Assembly (NCBI RefSeq): GCF_024362695.1
Contig: NW_026063266.1
Coordinates: 310,001-374,000, forward strand
Reading direction: 5' to 3'
DNA: 64,000 nt
DNA from: Pectinophora gossypiella
Taxonomy: Eukaryota > Arthropoda > Insecta > Lepidoptera > Gelechiidae
The notes under the pieces are model-generated. The model ran no database searches. It saw only the letters and a program-made list of their open reading frames with translations, and was not told the origin of the DNA. A program made the position numbers and the translations under genes. Below are positions 42,584 through 54,271 of this stretch, one piece after another. How positions within the stretch are numbered: position 1 is the stretch's first letter; the number at the start of each line of letters is the position of its first letter.

Positions 42584-43203
42584 TTCGGGGGTGAAGATGT
42601 TTATTTCGCTCGAGCATGTCGGTGAGATTCATAAATTGTTATGATATTTACCTGATATCCCTCCTCACTAGTACCCGCTGATTTATCGCAATTTATAATC
42701 ACTTTTTTGCTGTTTTCTACAACTGTCGGTCAATCTAAAATCATTTTTATGAAAAATTTCTACTACAAATTAGTTTTGGCTTTGTTATGACGTTGACAGT
42801 TGTCGAAAATGTTTTTGATCGAAATGTATTCCGGTTGCGGTATTTTTATTATTTTTTTTTTTTGTTTACTATTACTACGGCATGTATGGGCGAACGAGAT
42901 AGCGTATATTGTTTCTGTTCCAGTTTGTACTTTCGCCGGTGAACAGTAATCGTTTTGCACAAACATGTTCGATTCCGTTTCGTGCTACGCATGCGTTGGA
43001 TTTATTGTTTATTGTTTATTAAGTTTTTATTAATACTATTGTTACTGGGCTGCCGGCAGGTGATGAATAGTAACTTTAGCTTTTTTTTTTTTTAATTATT
43101 ATTATTTTATTTTTTTATTGTATTATATTATAATTATTATTTATTTATTTTTTATATTTATATTACTTATTTTATTTCTTTTTAACACACAAACGTACAT
43201 AAA
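42584..43203 (+). other. LINE-C spacer between ORF1 and ORF2, nothing coding seen
   Basis: AT-rich 620 bp with poly-T/A runs. Small frames on either strand look random. An unusually long inter-ORF gap for a LINE, possibly holding an internal start for ORF2 or a degraded insert. Confidence 0.5.
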
Positions 43204-46156
43204 ATGTCGAATGATTATGTTTGCACTGACGACAACTCTAATGATGAATTTATTTCCGCTGCTGAATCTAGCGAGGACAGCTTTTACAGTACTTCTATGC
43301 CGTTAAGAGAGTCTCTTTTTTCCTGTTTTTCCAATCTTCCCAAGAACTTTAACATTGTTCATATCAATGCGCAAAGCGTTCCTTGTCATTACACTGACAT
43401 GCTGGATGCTTTCGATATTAATAACCTACATGCAATATTAATTTCAGAGACTTTCCTAAAGCCCTGCCTTCCATCTACCCTCTATCCTATTCCTGGGTTC
43501 CATCTCATAAGAAATGACCGGATTGGAGCAGCTTGTGGAGGAGTTGCAATTTATCTGAGAAGTAATATTCCTTTTTCTATCATCTCACAGTCTAGTCCAG
43601 ATTATTCAGGCTCCGCAGAATATCTCTTTCTTGAAATTATTCTATCCCATGTGAAAGTACTTCTCGGGGTATTCTATTCTCCTAACAGAAATGTTAACTA
43701 TTTTTCCACGTTTGAAAACATCCTTGAGAGCCTAATTCCACTCTTTTCTCATTCGTTAATCCTGGGGAATTTCAACACTTGTTTGCTAAAGAATGATTGT
43801 CGTTCCCGTCAAAACTTCGATCGTCAAAAGTGCCAACCTCCATATTCTTCCCTCAGGATCGACTCATCATTTCCCAAACTGCGAACCTTCTCTCATAGAT
43901 ATTCAAATTGTTTCTTCTCTCGAACATGTTGCCTGTCATGGGCAACTGTCCGCAGACGCTTTCTCATATCACGATTTGGTGTATCTTTCGTACAAAATTC
44001 GTCCTCCTAAATTAAAGCCACGCATATTAATGCAGCGTAACTTTAAAAATATGGATCACGATGGTCTGCGTGCTGATGCGGCGCGTACCCAATGGGACGC
44101 TGTACTTAGTGCGGAAAACATTGATCAAAAAGTTGAAATCTTTAACTGTTTGCTGATTCAATTGTACGATAAACATGCTCCGGTACGTGCGATCAAAGTG
44201 AGGCATCTTCCTGCTCCTTGGTTGACTGACGAACTTCGTGAGTTGAAGGCAAAGAAAGACGCTGCTAAGGCTAGGTATAAGGTATCCTCTACTGACTCAA
44301 ACCGTGACAAATACAAAACCATTCGCAACCGCTGTAACACTCTCTGTAGAGATGCTCAACGTCGTCACGTACATGCGTCAGTGGAGGATGCTGATCCTGC
44401 TAAGGTATGGCGGTTCTTAAAGTCCATGGGCATTGGTAAGTCTCGGCAGGAATCTTCCACTAGCATAGACTTGAACTCCCTAAATCTTCATTTCGCTTCT
44501 GGTGCCCCCAGTTTTGCCGATAATGCAAAGTCTGTTACTCTCGCATCCCTTGAGAATCTGTCGAGTCCTAACCATGATTCTTTCTTTTTCTGTCCCGTTA
44601 GTGAGGATGATGTTAAGCGGCATATATATTCCATTTCGTCCAATGCTGTTGGTTCAGACGCGATCAGTCGCAATATGCTCTTGCCGTTACTGGATATTAT
44701 TTTGCCGATATTGACTCACCTCTTAAATTTCTCCCTCTATTCCAGTACATTTCCGGGCCCTTGGAAACAGGCGTATATAATTCCGCTCCCTAAAACTAGT
44801 AACCCGTCGTCCTACTCTCACTATAGACCTATTTCCATCCTGCCTTTCCTTTCAAAAGTTTTAGAACGTTTAGTGCACCATCAACTTTCTTGTTTTTTAT
44901 CCAGTAATACCCTGTTAAACCCTTTTCAGTCGGGTTTCCGCCCAGGGCACAGCACTGTTACGGCACTCATAAAAGTCACGGACGACATTAGATATGGTAT
45001 GGAAAACCAGGAGATTACACTGCTTACTTTACTAGACTTCAGCAATGCTTTCAATACCGTCGATTTTGATATTCTCCTTGCTTTGCTGAGGACGGTAAAC
45101 GTGGGCTACCCTGTGGTCGAATGGTTCCGTAGTTATCTGTCTGATCGTCGTCAGCGCGTTCGTGTTGATGATAGATTTTCCGATTGGTGTGACGTTACTG
45201 CTGGTGTGCCCCAGGGCGGTGTTCTTTCTCCTCTTCTTTTCTCCGTTTTCATAAATTCCATAACCTCTTCACTTTCCTCTTCCTTTCATCTTTATGCGGA
45301 TGATTTACAACTGTACACCAGGACACCCACTAGCGACTTCTCGCAGGCTATAAGCTTGATGAATTCCGACTTGGCAAAAATTTCATCATGGTCTGCCGCT
45401 TATGGACTTAATGTTAACCCTAACAAATCGCAAGTTACTATTATGGGGGGTACCCGGCAGTTAGCTAAGATTGACTCGTCTTCTTTGCCTTCTGTGGTAT
45501 ACAATAACTGTGTTATACCATATTGTGCCACAGTGAAAAATCTTGGAATATATTTTGATCAAAATCTCTCTTGGTCTCGACAGGTTGGTGAGGTATGTAG
45601 GAAGATTTTTGCCTCACTGAGATCACTTAATCGTTTACGTAACTTCCTACCAACTGCAACAAAAGTCACGCTTGCTCAAGCTCTGTTGTTACCAATTATA
45701 GATTATGGGGACGTCTGTTATCTGGACCTTTCGGAGGATTTATTAAATAAATTGGAGCGTATGCAGAATGTGTGTTTGCGTTTTATTTACGGTTTACGAA
45801 AATATGACCATGTGTCTGAATATCGTGCTAAATTAAAATGGTTACCAATTCGATTGAGGCGTAACACGCATATTCTGTGTATGCTCTATAAGGTTCTCAA
45901 TCATCCCACGGCTCCCCACTATCTAAAAGAAAGGTTTCAGTTGCGTACCTCAGTGCATGGTCGCCAACCCAGATCCAACACGCAGATGCTTCTCGATTGT
46001 CCGGTTCACACTACGAATTTTTACACCAAATCTTTTTCCGTGTACGCTGTGAGACTGTGGAATTCTCTGCCACCCTCTATTAGACAAGCTAAATCCTTGC
46101 ATATTTTTCAAAATCTTCTTCGTTATTATTTTGAACGTCAGTGTGGTTACTTATAA
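43204..46156 (+). pseudogene. LINE-C ORF2: endonuclease and reverse transcriptase, one frameshift
   Basis: The endonuclease begins at ATG 43204 after an acidic leader: FNIVHINAQSVPCHYTDMLD, LISETFL, GGVAIYLRS, and the GNFN motif near 43765-43780. There the frame breaks; the RT frame is open from 43793 to 46156. RT motifs: SSYSHYRPISILPFLSKVLE, QSGFRPGHSTVTALI, LLDFSNAFNTVDFDIL, AGVPQGGVLSPLLFSVF, YADDLQLY (near 45295) and the C-terminal KNLGIYFDQNLSW. The reverse transcriptase core is complete. A single indel near 43790 is the only clear defect. Confidence 0.87.
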
Positions 46157-46649
46157 ATTATTATTTACTGCTTTTATATATGTATATTTATAGATTTTCT
46201 ATTTTCCTTTTTTTTTGTGTCTTGAATGTACTCCGAGGTTACTCTTATATCTTTTTTTTTTTTTTTTTTTCTATTTTTATAATGTTCTGTTTTTATAATG
46301 AAGTGTCATCGTCTGAATCTCTTGAGTTGCTTATTATTAGGTATTTTGTGTGTACTATTTATATAAGTAGGTATATATGCTAGGTTATGTATATAGGTTA
46401 GGTATATATTATATTTGTAAGTATGTTATATATTTATTTGCATGTATTTGTTGTTAAGTTGTATGCATAGTTTGTACCCGCAATCTTTCAATATTTTTTT
46501 TTTTACCTTTTTCCTCACCTTATGGTTGTCTGGAAGAAATCGCTTTAAGCGATAAGGCTTAAGGGATGTACTTAGTTAAGAGACTTTTTGTAATTATTTC
46601 TTTTTATTTTGGTGCAATAAAGTGTATTTGTATTGTTGTATTTGTCGCA

Positions 46650-49600
46650 CTTACATAATCTTAACCTAGCTGATCCAGAGTTCAACATATCCAAGCCTGT
46701 TGATGTACTTTTGGATGCCACGGTCTACGCTGAAATAATTATGGATGGGATACTGCGCGGCTCAAACAACGCGCCTATAGCTCAGCAGACAAGGCTGGGT
46801 TGGATTTTGACAGGTAATGTTAGAACATTTAACTGCCACGCAGTCTTGAACAACCTGGAAGAGATTTCACAATATTGGGAGATGGAAGAAATAACACAAC
46901 ATAACAGTAACATGACACCAGCCGAAGAATATTGTGAAGATCTATACCAAAGAACAACGACGCGGCGTTCAGATGGACGATACGAGGTCAAGTTACCTAT
47001 GAAACCCAATTTTGAAGAGCACTTGCCATCATTGAGGCCACAAGCTGTCGCTCAATTTAAGCAGCTGGAAAGAAAATTTGTCAGGGACACATCTCTATCT
47101 GAAAACTACAAAAAAATCATGGCTGAATATGAACAATTAAACCACATGAAACTGTGTACCATCCCGCGGGACCCGAGCTGTTATCTTCCGCATCATGGGG
47201 TGATTCGGTTGGATTCGCTAACTACGAAACTTAGAACAGTTTTTAATGCTTCTTGTAAGGCAAAAACGGGCTATAGCCTAAATGAACTCATGGAGGGCGG
47301 TCCTAATCTCCAAAAGGACTTACAAGCTATGATATTATTATGGAGAAAGTTTGAATTCGTATACACAGCAGATATTGAGAAGTTTTACCGCCAAATATTA
47401 GTTCAAGAACAGGATCAACATTTACAGAAAATAGTGTGGCGGGAATCTACATCTCAACCTATTTCAGATTACCAACTGTGTACAGTCACTTACGGGACTA
47501 AGGCCGCTCCTTACCTTGCCATGCAAACCATCGCCCAACTAGTGCAGGACGACGGACACAAGTACCCATTAGCCACTGATATTTTGAACAAACAGCTGTA
47601 TGTCGATGACTTACTCGGCGGCTGCAATAACATACAAGAAGCTAAAGAAGCACAACAACAAATAATTAACATCCTAATCGGCGGCGGTTTCAAGTTACGT
47701 AAATGGGCCAGTAACAACAACCAACTCCTTGAACATTTACCGAACGATGTGATAAGTCAAAATATGTTTGACTTTAAACACGCTGAAACAAACAAAACGC
47801 TCGGCCTGTCGTGGAATCCGCGTACCGATCAATTTACATTTTTAAGCGTCATACAGACACGCGATGAGATGCGGCCAACAACAAAACGCACATTATTATC
47901 GAGCATATCTAAAATCTTTGACCCGCTCGGTTGGCTGTCTCCTATAAAAATTAAAGGCAAGCTCCTGTTTCAAAAAGTATGGGCTATAAACTTGGCCTGG
48001 GATGATGTACTTCCGGAGGAAGTGCAGCAGGAGTGGAACACGCTACAAGAAGATATACACAACATTGCCGAAATAAAAATTCCTCGGTGGATGGGCGATA
48101 ATAATAAGCCTATAGAACTACACGGATTTTGTGACGCATCGGAGAAAGCATACGCATGCGTCATCTACTGTAAATCCGTGACTAACGATAACAAACATAT
48201 AGTAAAATTAGTGGCAGGGAAGACAAAATTATCACCACTCAATAAAACTATGTCGCTCCCACGGCTGGAGTTATGCGGTGCATTATTGCTCGCTAAACTA
48301 ATGAAAAAAGTCATAGACACAATAAACATTCAGACAGGAACAATTACAATACATGGGTGGACCGATTCAATGGTAGTTCTGGGTTGGTTGCAGGGAGAAA
48401 TTGGACGTTGGAAAACGTTTGTTGCCAACCGAGTGACTGAGATTAAAGATGTCATGCCATCACATTGCTGGAGACACGTGAAGTCAGAGGACAATGCCGC
48501 GGACTGCGCTAGCCGAGGACTATTGCCTTCTCAGGTGCTTAAACATGACTTATGGTGGGAAGGTCCGAAATGGCTCAAAACCATCAACATGGAACACCAA
48601 CCAACGATGACATATGAACCTGTCACGGATGAAGAGAAAAAACCAAACGTTTTCACTATCAACTCTAACTCCCAACCAACGCTCGTCGAGTCCCTTCTAA
48701 ACAATCACAGCTCTGTGGGGAAGGTGACGCGCATACTGTCTTGGGTATTACGTTTCATTCATAATCTACGGAACAAAAATAATAAAACTACATCGAACTT
48801 GAATGTGAATGAAATCCGAAACGCGCAATACTTTATTATCAGGGCTGTGCAACACAAACATTTCAACAAAGAATTTGAACAACTTTCTAACGAAAACAAA
48901 CTACCACGGAATAGTCCACTGTTGAACTTGAATCCTTGGATTGATCAGCACGGCATATTGAGAGTCGGCGGCAGAATTACCCTTTCAAACCTGGAAGAGC
49001 AAAACAAACATCCTATGATCATACCTAGTAAGGATCGATTGGGTACTCTCCTGATTGACTGGGCACACAAAATGACCTTGCATGGTGGGGCAAGGCTTAC
49101 ACTAACTTACCTGCGGAACCAATACTGGCCGCTTGGCGGCATGACGGCTGTCAAAAAAGAACTACACAAATGCATCAAGTGCCTGCGCTTTGGAGCTCTC
49201 AGTAAAAACCAGATAATGGCTGACCTGCCAAGACCCCGCGTCACGCCATCACGCCCCTTCACACATACCGGGGTAGATTTGGCCGGACCTGTGGATGTAA
49301 AATCTAACAAAGGCAGAGGCATAGCAACAACCAAGGGGTACATAGTGATCTTCATTTGCATGTCTACCAAGGCCGTTCATATAGAGCTGGTATCTGATCA
49401 AAGCTCTATAACATTTTTGGCTGCTTTCAAACGACTGTGTGCTCGTCGTGGAACTCCAAAACACATGTACAGTGACTGTGGCACCAATTTCGTTGGAGCT
49501 GCCCACAGCCTGAAACGAGAACAGACAGAAGCTTTAAAACATTACTTACCTTCGGAAGTTATGGAAGACCTCACGAACTGCGGCGTCGAATGGCATTTTA

Positions 49601-51483
49601 ACGCTCCTTCATGGCCAACAGCAGGCGGTTTGTGGGAAGCAGCAGTTAAACGAATGAAACATCATTTGAAGAGGGTGTTAGGGGAGCAGAAGTTAACATT
49701 CGAAGAGTTCGCTACTCTATTAACACAAATTAAGTCTTGTATTAACTCGCGGCCCCTAGTCGCGTTAACAAACAGCATTGAAGATTTGGACTGTCTCACA
49801 CCTGGACATTTTCTAACTGGAGACCAAACATTAGCCCCTCCGCTTTCGGAAGAGGTAGAAAACATTAGCCTGGGAACACGCTGGAAGCTCACGGAAAAAA
49901 TGCATAAAGATTTCTGGCGAAGGTGGTCCGCAGAATATCTTCAATCCTTACAAACACGAAGCAAATGGCATTACGCTGGAAAGGATTTCCAAGTCGGTGA
50001 TCTCGTGATCATCAAGGAGGATCATGTACCGCCAGCTCGTTGGCTGCTGGACAGGGTCATTCTGACTCATCCTGGTAATGATGGCCATGTGCGCGTGGTA
50101 ACTCTGAAAACTAAAAACAGTGATGGAGTCAAGCGTCCGACCAGCAAACTGATCCGATTGCCCATTGACTCACAGGAACCTGAAACACAAAAAACAAACA
50201 TTAATCACAGTCAAGACAAAGATGAAGCACAAAACGCCAACAATCAACAAAAACAACGTAAACCTAAAACAAACAAGGGAACATTCAGCAACTTATATAA
50301 TATCTTATATATATTATTAACAACATTCTGCATCTCTGTAACCGCAAAAGAAATACCACGGAAAATGGAAGTGACAACCCTAAATCACAATCAACCGCTT
50401 TACTTTGATAAGGTTGCTGATATGCAACTGATACAAGACGAGTGGAAAATGGTCATTTATTACAACTTATCTTTTTACTGGCATAGTTTAACAAACATCG
50501 AGTACCATGTAACCATGTTGGATGACTTGAGTAAGGACGAACCGGCCTTCAAACCGTTGACATCTCAGTTAAGACATGAAGTAAAGGAGCTTCAACATTA
50601 CAGCACGATTCTGAAAACCGAGCATGGCAGACGATATAGAAGAGGTCTCATTGACGGGGTGGGCTACGTGGCTAACTCGTTATTCGGTGTGCTCGACGAA
50701 CGATTCGCCTCCAAATATGATGAAGACATTAAAACGATTCAAACCAATGAGAACCATCTACTCAACTTATATAAACAGCACACTTCGATTATTGAGGGAG
50801 AACACAACATTATAAAACGAAACGAAGAGATGATGGTCAAACAGTTCTCAAGCATTAGTGAACAAATGTCTGACTTGAACAACCTAATCCAGGGTGAACA
50901 AAGGAAGGCTATGCACATTACTGCAGCAGCCCTTACAGCCAACTTGATTATCGACAATTTAAGACGCTTACAACAGCAACTACTTGATCTGGTAACAGAT
51001 GTACGAAGCGGTCATTTGGACACTCATTTATTAAACCCAGAAGAGTTTGAAAACCAACTTAACATTATCACAGCTCAGATCCCAAATGACGTCACGCTGC
51101 CTTGTATCAGTAGTCAACAAGACTGCATTCGCGAAATGTATAAACTTTCAAGAGTGCATGTACGACTTACAGACTTCTTGATATTTGAGATAAAGCTGCC
51201 CCTGATCAACAGTGAGCCTTTTGAACTGAATCGAGTAATACCTATTCCGATTATCAACCTGAACGAGGCCGCATTTATCAAACCAACAGCCAAGTATTCC
51301 GCTTTAAATCTCAAGAAGGACATGATCATACCGCTAAATGAAGAAGAGGTACATTCAGGATGCATATCATTCAAAGACAACAAACTATTATGTCGGCTAA
51401 ACCTACCTATACATACAACTTCTAAGGAACGATCTACACTTTGTGAGTCACAAATCATAAACAATAAAAACTTATCTAATTGA
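46650..51483 (+). CDS. pol-env: BEL-3 RT-RNase H-integrase-envelope (env C-terminus in next feature)
   Basis: The frame continues BEL-3 pol after the LINE (HNLNLADPEF). RT: TADIEKFYRQILV and catalytic YVDD (near 47600). RNase H: GFCDASEKAYACVIY, HGWTDSMVVLGWLQG. Integrase: LRVGGRITLS, HGGARLT, CIKCLRF, GVDLAGPV, MYSDCGTNFVGA (Cys in place of Asn) and WEAAVKRMKHHL. Env follows in frame: hydrophobic ILYILLTTFCISV (about 50305-50345) as internal signal, a furin site GRRYRRG (about 50624-50645), the fusion-peptide-like stretch DGVGYVANSLFGVLDE, a coiled coil and the head. The stop at 51481-51483 cuts the Env head; coding resumes in another frame. Confidence 0.88.
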
Positions 51484-52098
51484 GGCACCGTTGTATCGAG
51501 TTGTCGCGATGAGTGGATCATGTTACACAGCCGCGCCGACTGGCTGTTCATATGTTGTCAGGAATGCGCTGTACGCATTTTTTGCCCGGACGATACGGTG
51601 AAAACTGAAACACTGCATGGTGCCGGTATTATAAAGATAAGGCTCGGCTGCATGCTGAAGGGAGATAACATCGTAATACATTCGTCGAAAACTTATCGAT
51701 CAGAGGTTATACTAAACAATGATGATGAGATTTATTGGCCTGAGTCGGAAGTTAACCACATACTGAAGGAAATTAACTTCACTTATACGCCTGAAACCCA
51801 CGATAAACAGTTAAGAGTCATACAAGAACAAATTCATACAGTAAAGAAAACACAAGACAATCTCAACACACTTCAACTTTCCCATGACGTACATCACTAC
51901 ACATTATACGGATTTATTGTGTTAGTTATCATCATCATCACTGTAAGTCTTGGGTTATATTGCAAAATGAAGAAATCCAAGACTCACAAGATCGAAGTAA
52001 TTGAGCTGCAGAAAACTGAAGTAAAACGGGAACCACCTGCGATGAAACCTGTGGAACGACAGTCTACTAGGCGTGTCAATAAACAAACTACTCCTTAA
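51484..52098 (+). pseudogene. env: BEL-3 envelope C-terminal part after a frame break
   Basis: Similarity to the BEL-2 Env resumes immediately (RDEWIMLHSRADWLFICCQE against DEWIKLHTTNRWLYFCC). The ectodomain ends in a coiled segment (KQLRVIQEQIHTVKKTQDNL). A membrane span follows (YGFIVLVIIIITVSLGLYC, about 51907-51962), then a basic cytoplasmic tail to the stop at 52096-52098. It is separated from the main frame by one indel near 51480. Confidence 0.85.
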
Positions 52099-52145
52099 TT
52101 TTGATGATTTCTTGTATTTCGTTCTTTTCTTAAATTTCGGCAGCA

Positions 52146-52308
52146 TGTACGAGCGAACTCGCACATTATTATTTTACGCTGACATATCTTTTCATATATA
52201 TTGTAAATTACGCAAACTAGTGACAATTAAACACTCAATCAAAACGCACGTGCCTTTCCTTTCCGGAACCTCACAACGCAACATATATGTAGGGATTACG
52301 ACCCGACA
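52146..52308 (+). repeat. BEL-3 3' LTR
   Basis: 163 bp, second copy of 39212-39374, starting 47 bp after the env stop. Confidence 0.95.
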
Positions 52309-52313
52309 CCTGA

Positions 52314-52766
52314 AAATTAGTAAAAAATCTAATTAATACAAGTAACTCAGATTAATATGATGTCTACAAGTTCTTCTATGACATATTTTATCGATGACTC
52401 ACCTCTTCATCACTAAATTTGTAGTGCAACTGCTCAGGAGGAAATCTAATACAATCACTCCTGTCTTCAAAACTTCGTGCTCACCTCATGCTGGACTTTC
52501 TCTACTTGGTAATTTAAGGCTTTTTACGTGTACGAATGAGTCCATATTAAAAGAGCTCAAGATCACGACGCGGCTCTGCTCAATATGCCGAAATCGTGCC
52601 CTAAGCTTCTTCGGACATATTATGCGGTCTCCGAAGCACAGTCTGGAGAAGCAGATCATCGTTGGGCAAATGGATGGCAAACGTGCGCGAGGAAGGGCGC
52701 CTACGAGGTGGTCTGACATCGTGAAGAAAACGGTGGGCGGCAGCATACAGAGGGCGGTGCACGCAG
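52314..52766. repeat. 860-bp duplicated segment, copy B part 2
   Basis: Continues copy B after BEL-3 and matches 36412-36868. Sequence beyond 52766 is the uninterrupted continuation of the RTE-like tail that copy A lacks. Confidence 0.9.
52403..52462 (-). CDS. Candidate host exon 3' part, copy B
   Basis: Same as 36501-36563. Joined across the LINE tail at 52463-52845, the frame continues from exon 1 without a frame change (the junction would read GACTC then AGGAGTG on the minus strand). Confidence 0.5.
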
Positions 52767-52845
52767 CATATAGCCGTACCAAGTGGAAAACCATAACCTG
52801 TGGTCGCGGTCCTCAGCAGTGAGGGAACGACGAAGAAGAAGATAG
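52463..52845 (+). mobile_element. RTE-like LINE 3' tail, copy B
   Basis: A 5'-truncated fragment of about 380 bp coding FFGHIMRSPKHSLEKQIIVG and GRAPTRWSDIVKKTVGGSIQ, up to a stop. It ends in GAAGAAGAAGATAG. It lies inside, or at the edge of, exon 1 of the minus-strand host gene and was already there before the 860-bp duplication. Confidence 0.65.
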
Positions 52846-52952
52846 GAGTCTTGTTGGTTGAGGACTTTTAATATGCATTCACAGCGAGTTCCGTCGTTCT
52901 GATACAGCACAACTTCCACTTTTACTAGTTCCGCCTTGGTCTTCCTCTTCAT
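52846..52952 (-). CDS. Candidate exon 1 of the minus-strand host gene
   Basis: ATG at 52950-52952 opens MKRKTKAELVKVEVVLYQND and then GTRCECILKVLNQQDS before LINE sequence begins. The codons look like ordinary host coding sequence. With the parts at 52403-52462 and 39077-39207 it gives a small protein start of about 100 residues with a beta-rich first half and a lysine-rich helix. I do not recognise the family. Confidence 0.45.
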
Positions 52953-53276
52953 CGACGTCCTTTTATTTAGTCATTTTTGTGTTTTATTAAGTATTTTTGA
53001 TTTGAAAACCTAACGATAGGTACCTAATCTCAACACGTTTTTTTTTAAGTATGATCTTGACGCTGTGTTTTTTATGGTTTAGAATAATGCCAGATGTATG
53101 TTTTAAAATTCATAGAAAAATGTTTTATTGCATTTATTTATTGTATTTGCTGCTAAAACACACATAAATTATGATTTTGTATTCCTTCGTACGAAATTAT
53201 AAGAAAAACCATGTATTTTTTTGTTCAAATGACGATTTCATTCACTCACTTCCATTCATTCTCCTTTAATGTCAAC
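52953..53276. other. Intergenic stretch between two divergent candidate exons
   Basis: AT-rich, no repeat recognised. It could contain the promoter of the minus-strand gene. Confidence 0.35.
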
Positions 53277-53487
53277 AAGAGGCGAGGCGCTTGGGGCCGA
53301 GACAGTGGTCCTATGGGATTTTCAAACTTACTAAATTCGACAACAAAAGACCAAATTTCATCTTCGCTCGATAATAAATACGATACACTCGTATACAGGG
53401 ACTGCGAGAAGGTAGTTGCACAATCGCCGTCGCCGCTGACTGATCAGCTGTTACCACCTGCTAGTGATTCATCAACTAAGGTATATA
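53277..53487 (+). CDS. Candidate host exon, left part, split by the palindrome element
   Basis: After TTAATGTCAACAAG the frame RRGAWGRDSGPMGFSNLLNS, then STTKDQISSSLDNKYDTLVY, runs open to TATATA at 53482-53487. The same frame continues after the insertion at 62378 (TRAPSRVSSQPVPS). It is Ser/Thr/Pro-rich and low-complexity. Function unknown. Confidence 0.4.
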
Positions 53488-53510
53488 TGTCGTGGCCAGA
53501 TCATAGAATT

Positions 53511-53643
53511 GACCATTTCATGAAATGATCGACCATTTCATGAAATGGTCGTATTTCATGAAATGGCCAACTTCAACTGACCATATCGTTGAAACGTCAG
53601 CGTTTAATGATATTTCCATCCACGTTTGGCCATATCATTAATG
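53511..53643. repeat. Left subterminal palindrome array
   Basis: GACCATTTCATGAAATGATC (53511-53530), GACCATTTCATGAAATGGTC (53531-53550) and GTATTTCATGAAATGGCC (53551-53568) are packed edge to edge. Looser relatives follow (TGACCATATCGTTGAAACG near 53579, TTGGCCATATCATTAATG near 53626). Confidence 0.9.
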
Positions 53644-53764
53644 TAGGGTGTCCATGATAAGTGGTGTAATAAAAACGCGAAATAAGATAGGAAATAATGT
53701 ATTACTCTAGTACAAAGTACAAAAATGTTTAAAAGTCAATTAAAAATTAAAAAGTCGTTTTCGA

Positions 53765-54240
53765 TTAACGGAGTGTTGATGTAGTTGACATATACGCCGT
53801 AACTGCATCTCGCTTTGAAGTCGTCGTCATATATTTTGACATTATTTCATGCCATTGGTCATCATTCAGTATTATTATTATTTATTATAAACATACTGGC
53901 GGCGTAGGGGTGGCCCAAGGGCCACCCCCGCCGCACCCTAACCTACTGTTATGCCTTGTAAAAATTATAAAAAAAGGATTATGATAATTTAAATTATGAC
54001 AAAAACATTTATGCGTTTTAATAGAATCCTATTTCAAGTAGTTAATGCCATCTGCGGCATATCTACAATAAGTCACGTCAAAAAAAGAAACTTTACGGAC
54101 AGTAGGATCGTCTATATTTTTCTTTTTTAAAATTAATATCTCTTCATTCGCAGTTTTAATTATATCATATTTTGAAATCCAATAATAGTCCATTGATTTA
54201 CGTAGCGTGGTCACTCGACCTTCATTATTTGCCATATAAC
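53765..54240 (-). pseudogene. Palindrome element gene, exon 2 with an insertion
   Basis: Acceptor TTTATTTTTATTTTTAG at 54241, then YMANNEGRVTTLRKSMDYYW and ISKYDIIKTANEEILILKKK up to KVSFF at about 54088. A LINE tail (54036-54087) and a GC-rich palindromic stretch (around 53925-53945) interrupt. Similar-looking coding resumes at about 53870 (NDDQWHEIMSKYMTTTSKRD) and stops at TAA 53765-53767. The intact product would be about 120-125 residues: short, basic, helix-rich, possibly a DNA-binding N-terminal module. Family not recognised. Confidence 0.45.
54036..54087 (+). mobile_element. 51-bp 3' tail of the Jockey LINE family
   Basis: AAGTAGTTAATGCCATCTGC ... AAGTCACGTC plus an A run is the same 3' tail as at 38752-38808 and 62568-62620 (inverted), with one or two differences. 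An extreme 5' truncation. Confidence 0.75.
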
Positions 54241-54271
54241 CTAAAAATAAAAATAAAGTTGCTGTCTACTG

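Larger units (their letters stand above)
41633..46643 (+). mobile_element. LINE-C (CR1/L2-like), near full length
   Basis: A 5011-bp insert between GTCGCA repeats (41627-41632 and 46644-46649). It has ORF1 (41819-42583), a 620-bp spacer, ORF2 (43204-46156, one frameshift) and an AT-rich 3' UTR ending in AATAAAGTGTATTTGTATTG, a repeat-type tail instead of poly(A), as in CR1-group LINEs. Confidence 0.88.
39212..52308 (+). mobile_element. BEL/Pao element BEL-3 with env, holding a 5-kb LINE
   Basis: LTRs of 163 bp (39212-39374, 52146-52308; one visible difference, ATTTTTT/ATCTTTT) and the 5-bp duplication CCTGA (39207-39211, 52309-52313) define the element. Gag and protease (39684-41632) are separated from RT, RNase H, integrase and env (46650-52098) by a LINE. 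It is related to BEL-2 in gene order, PBS type and Env, but differs in sequence. One stop/frame break in env (about 51483) and the LINE insert make it defective. Confidence 0.93.
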
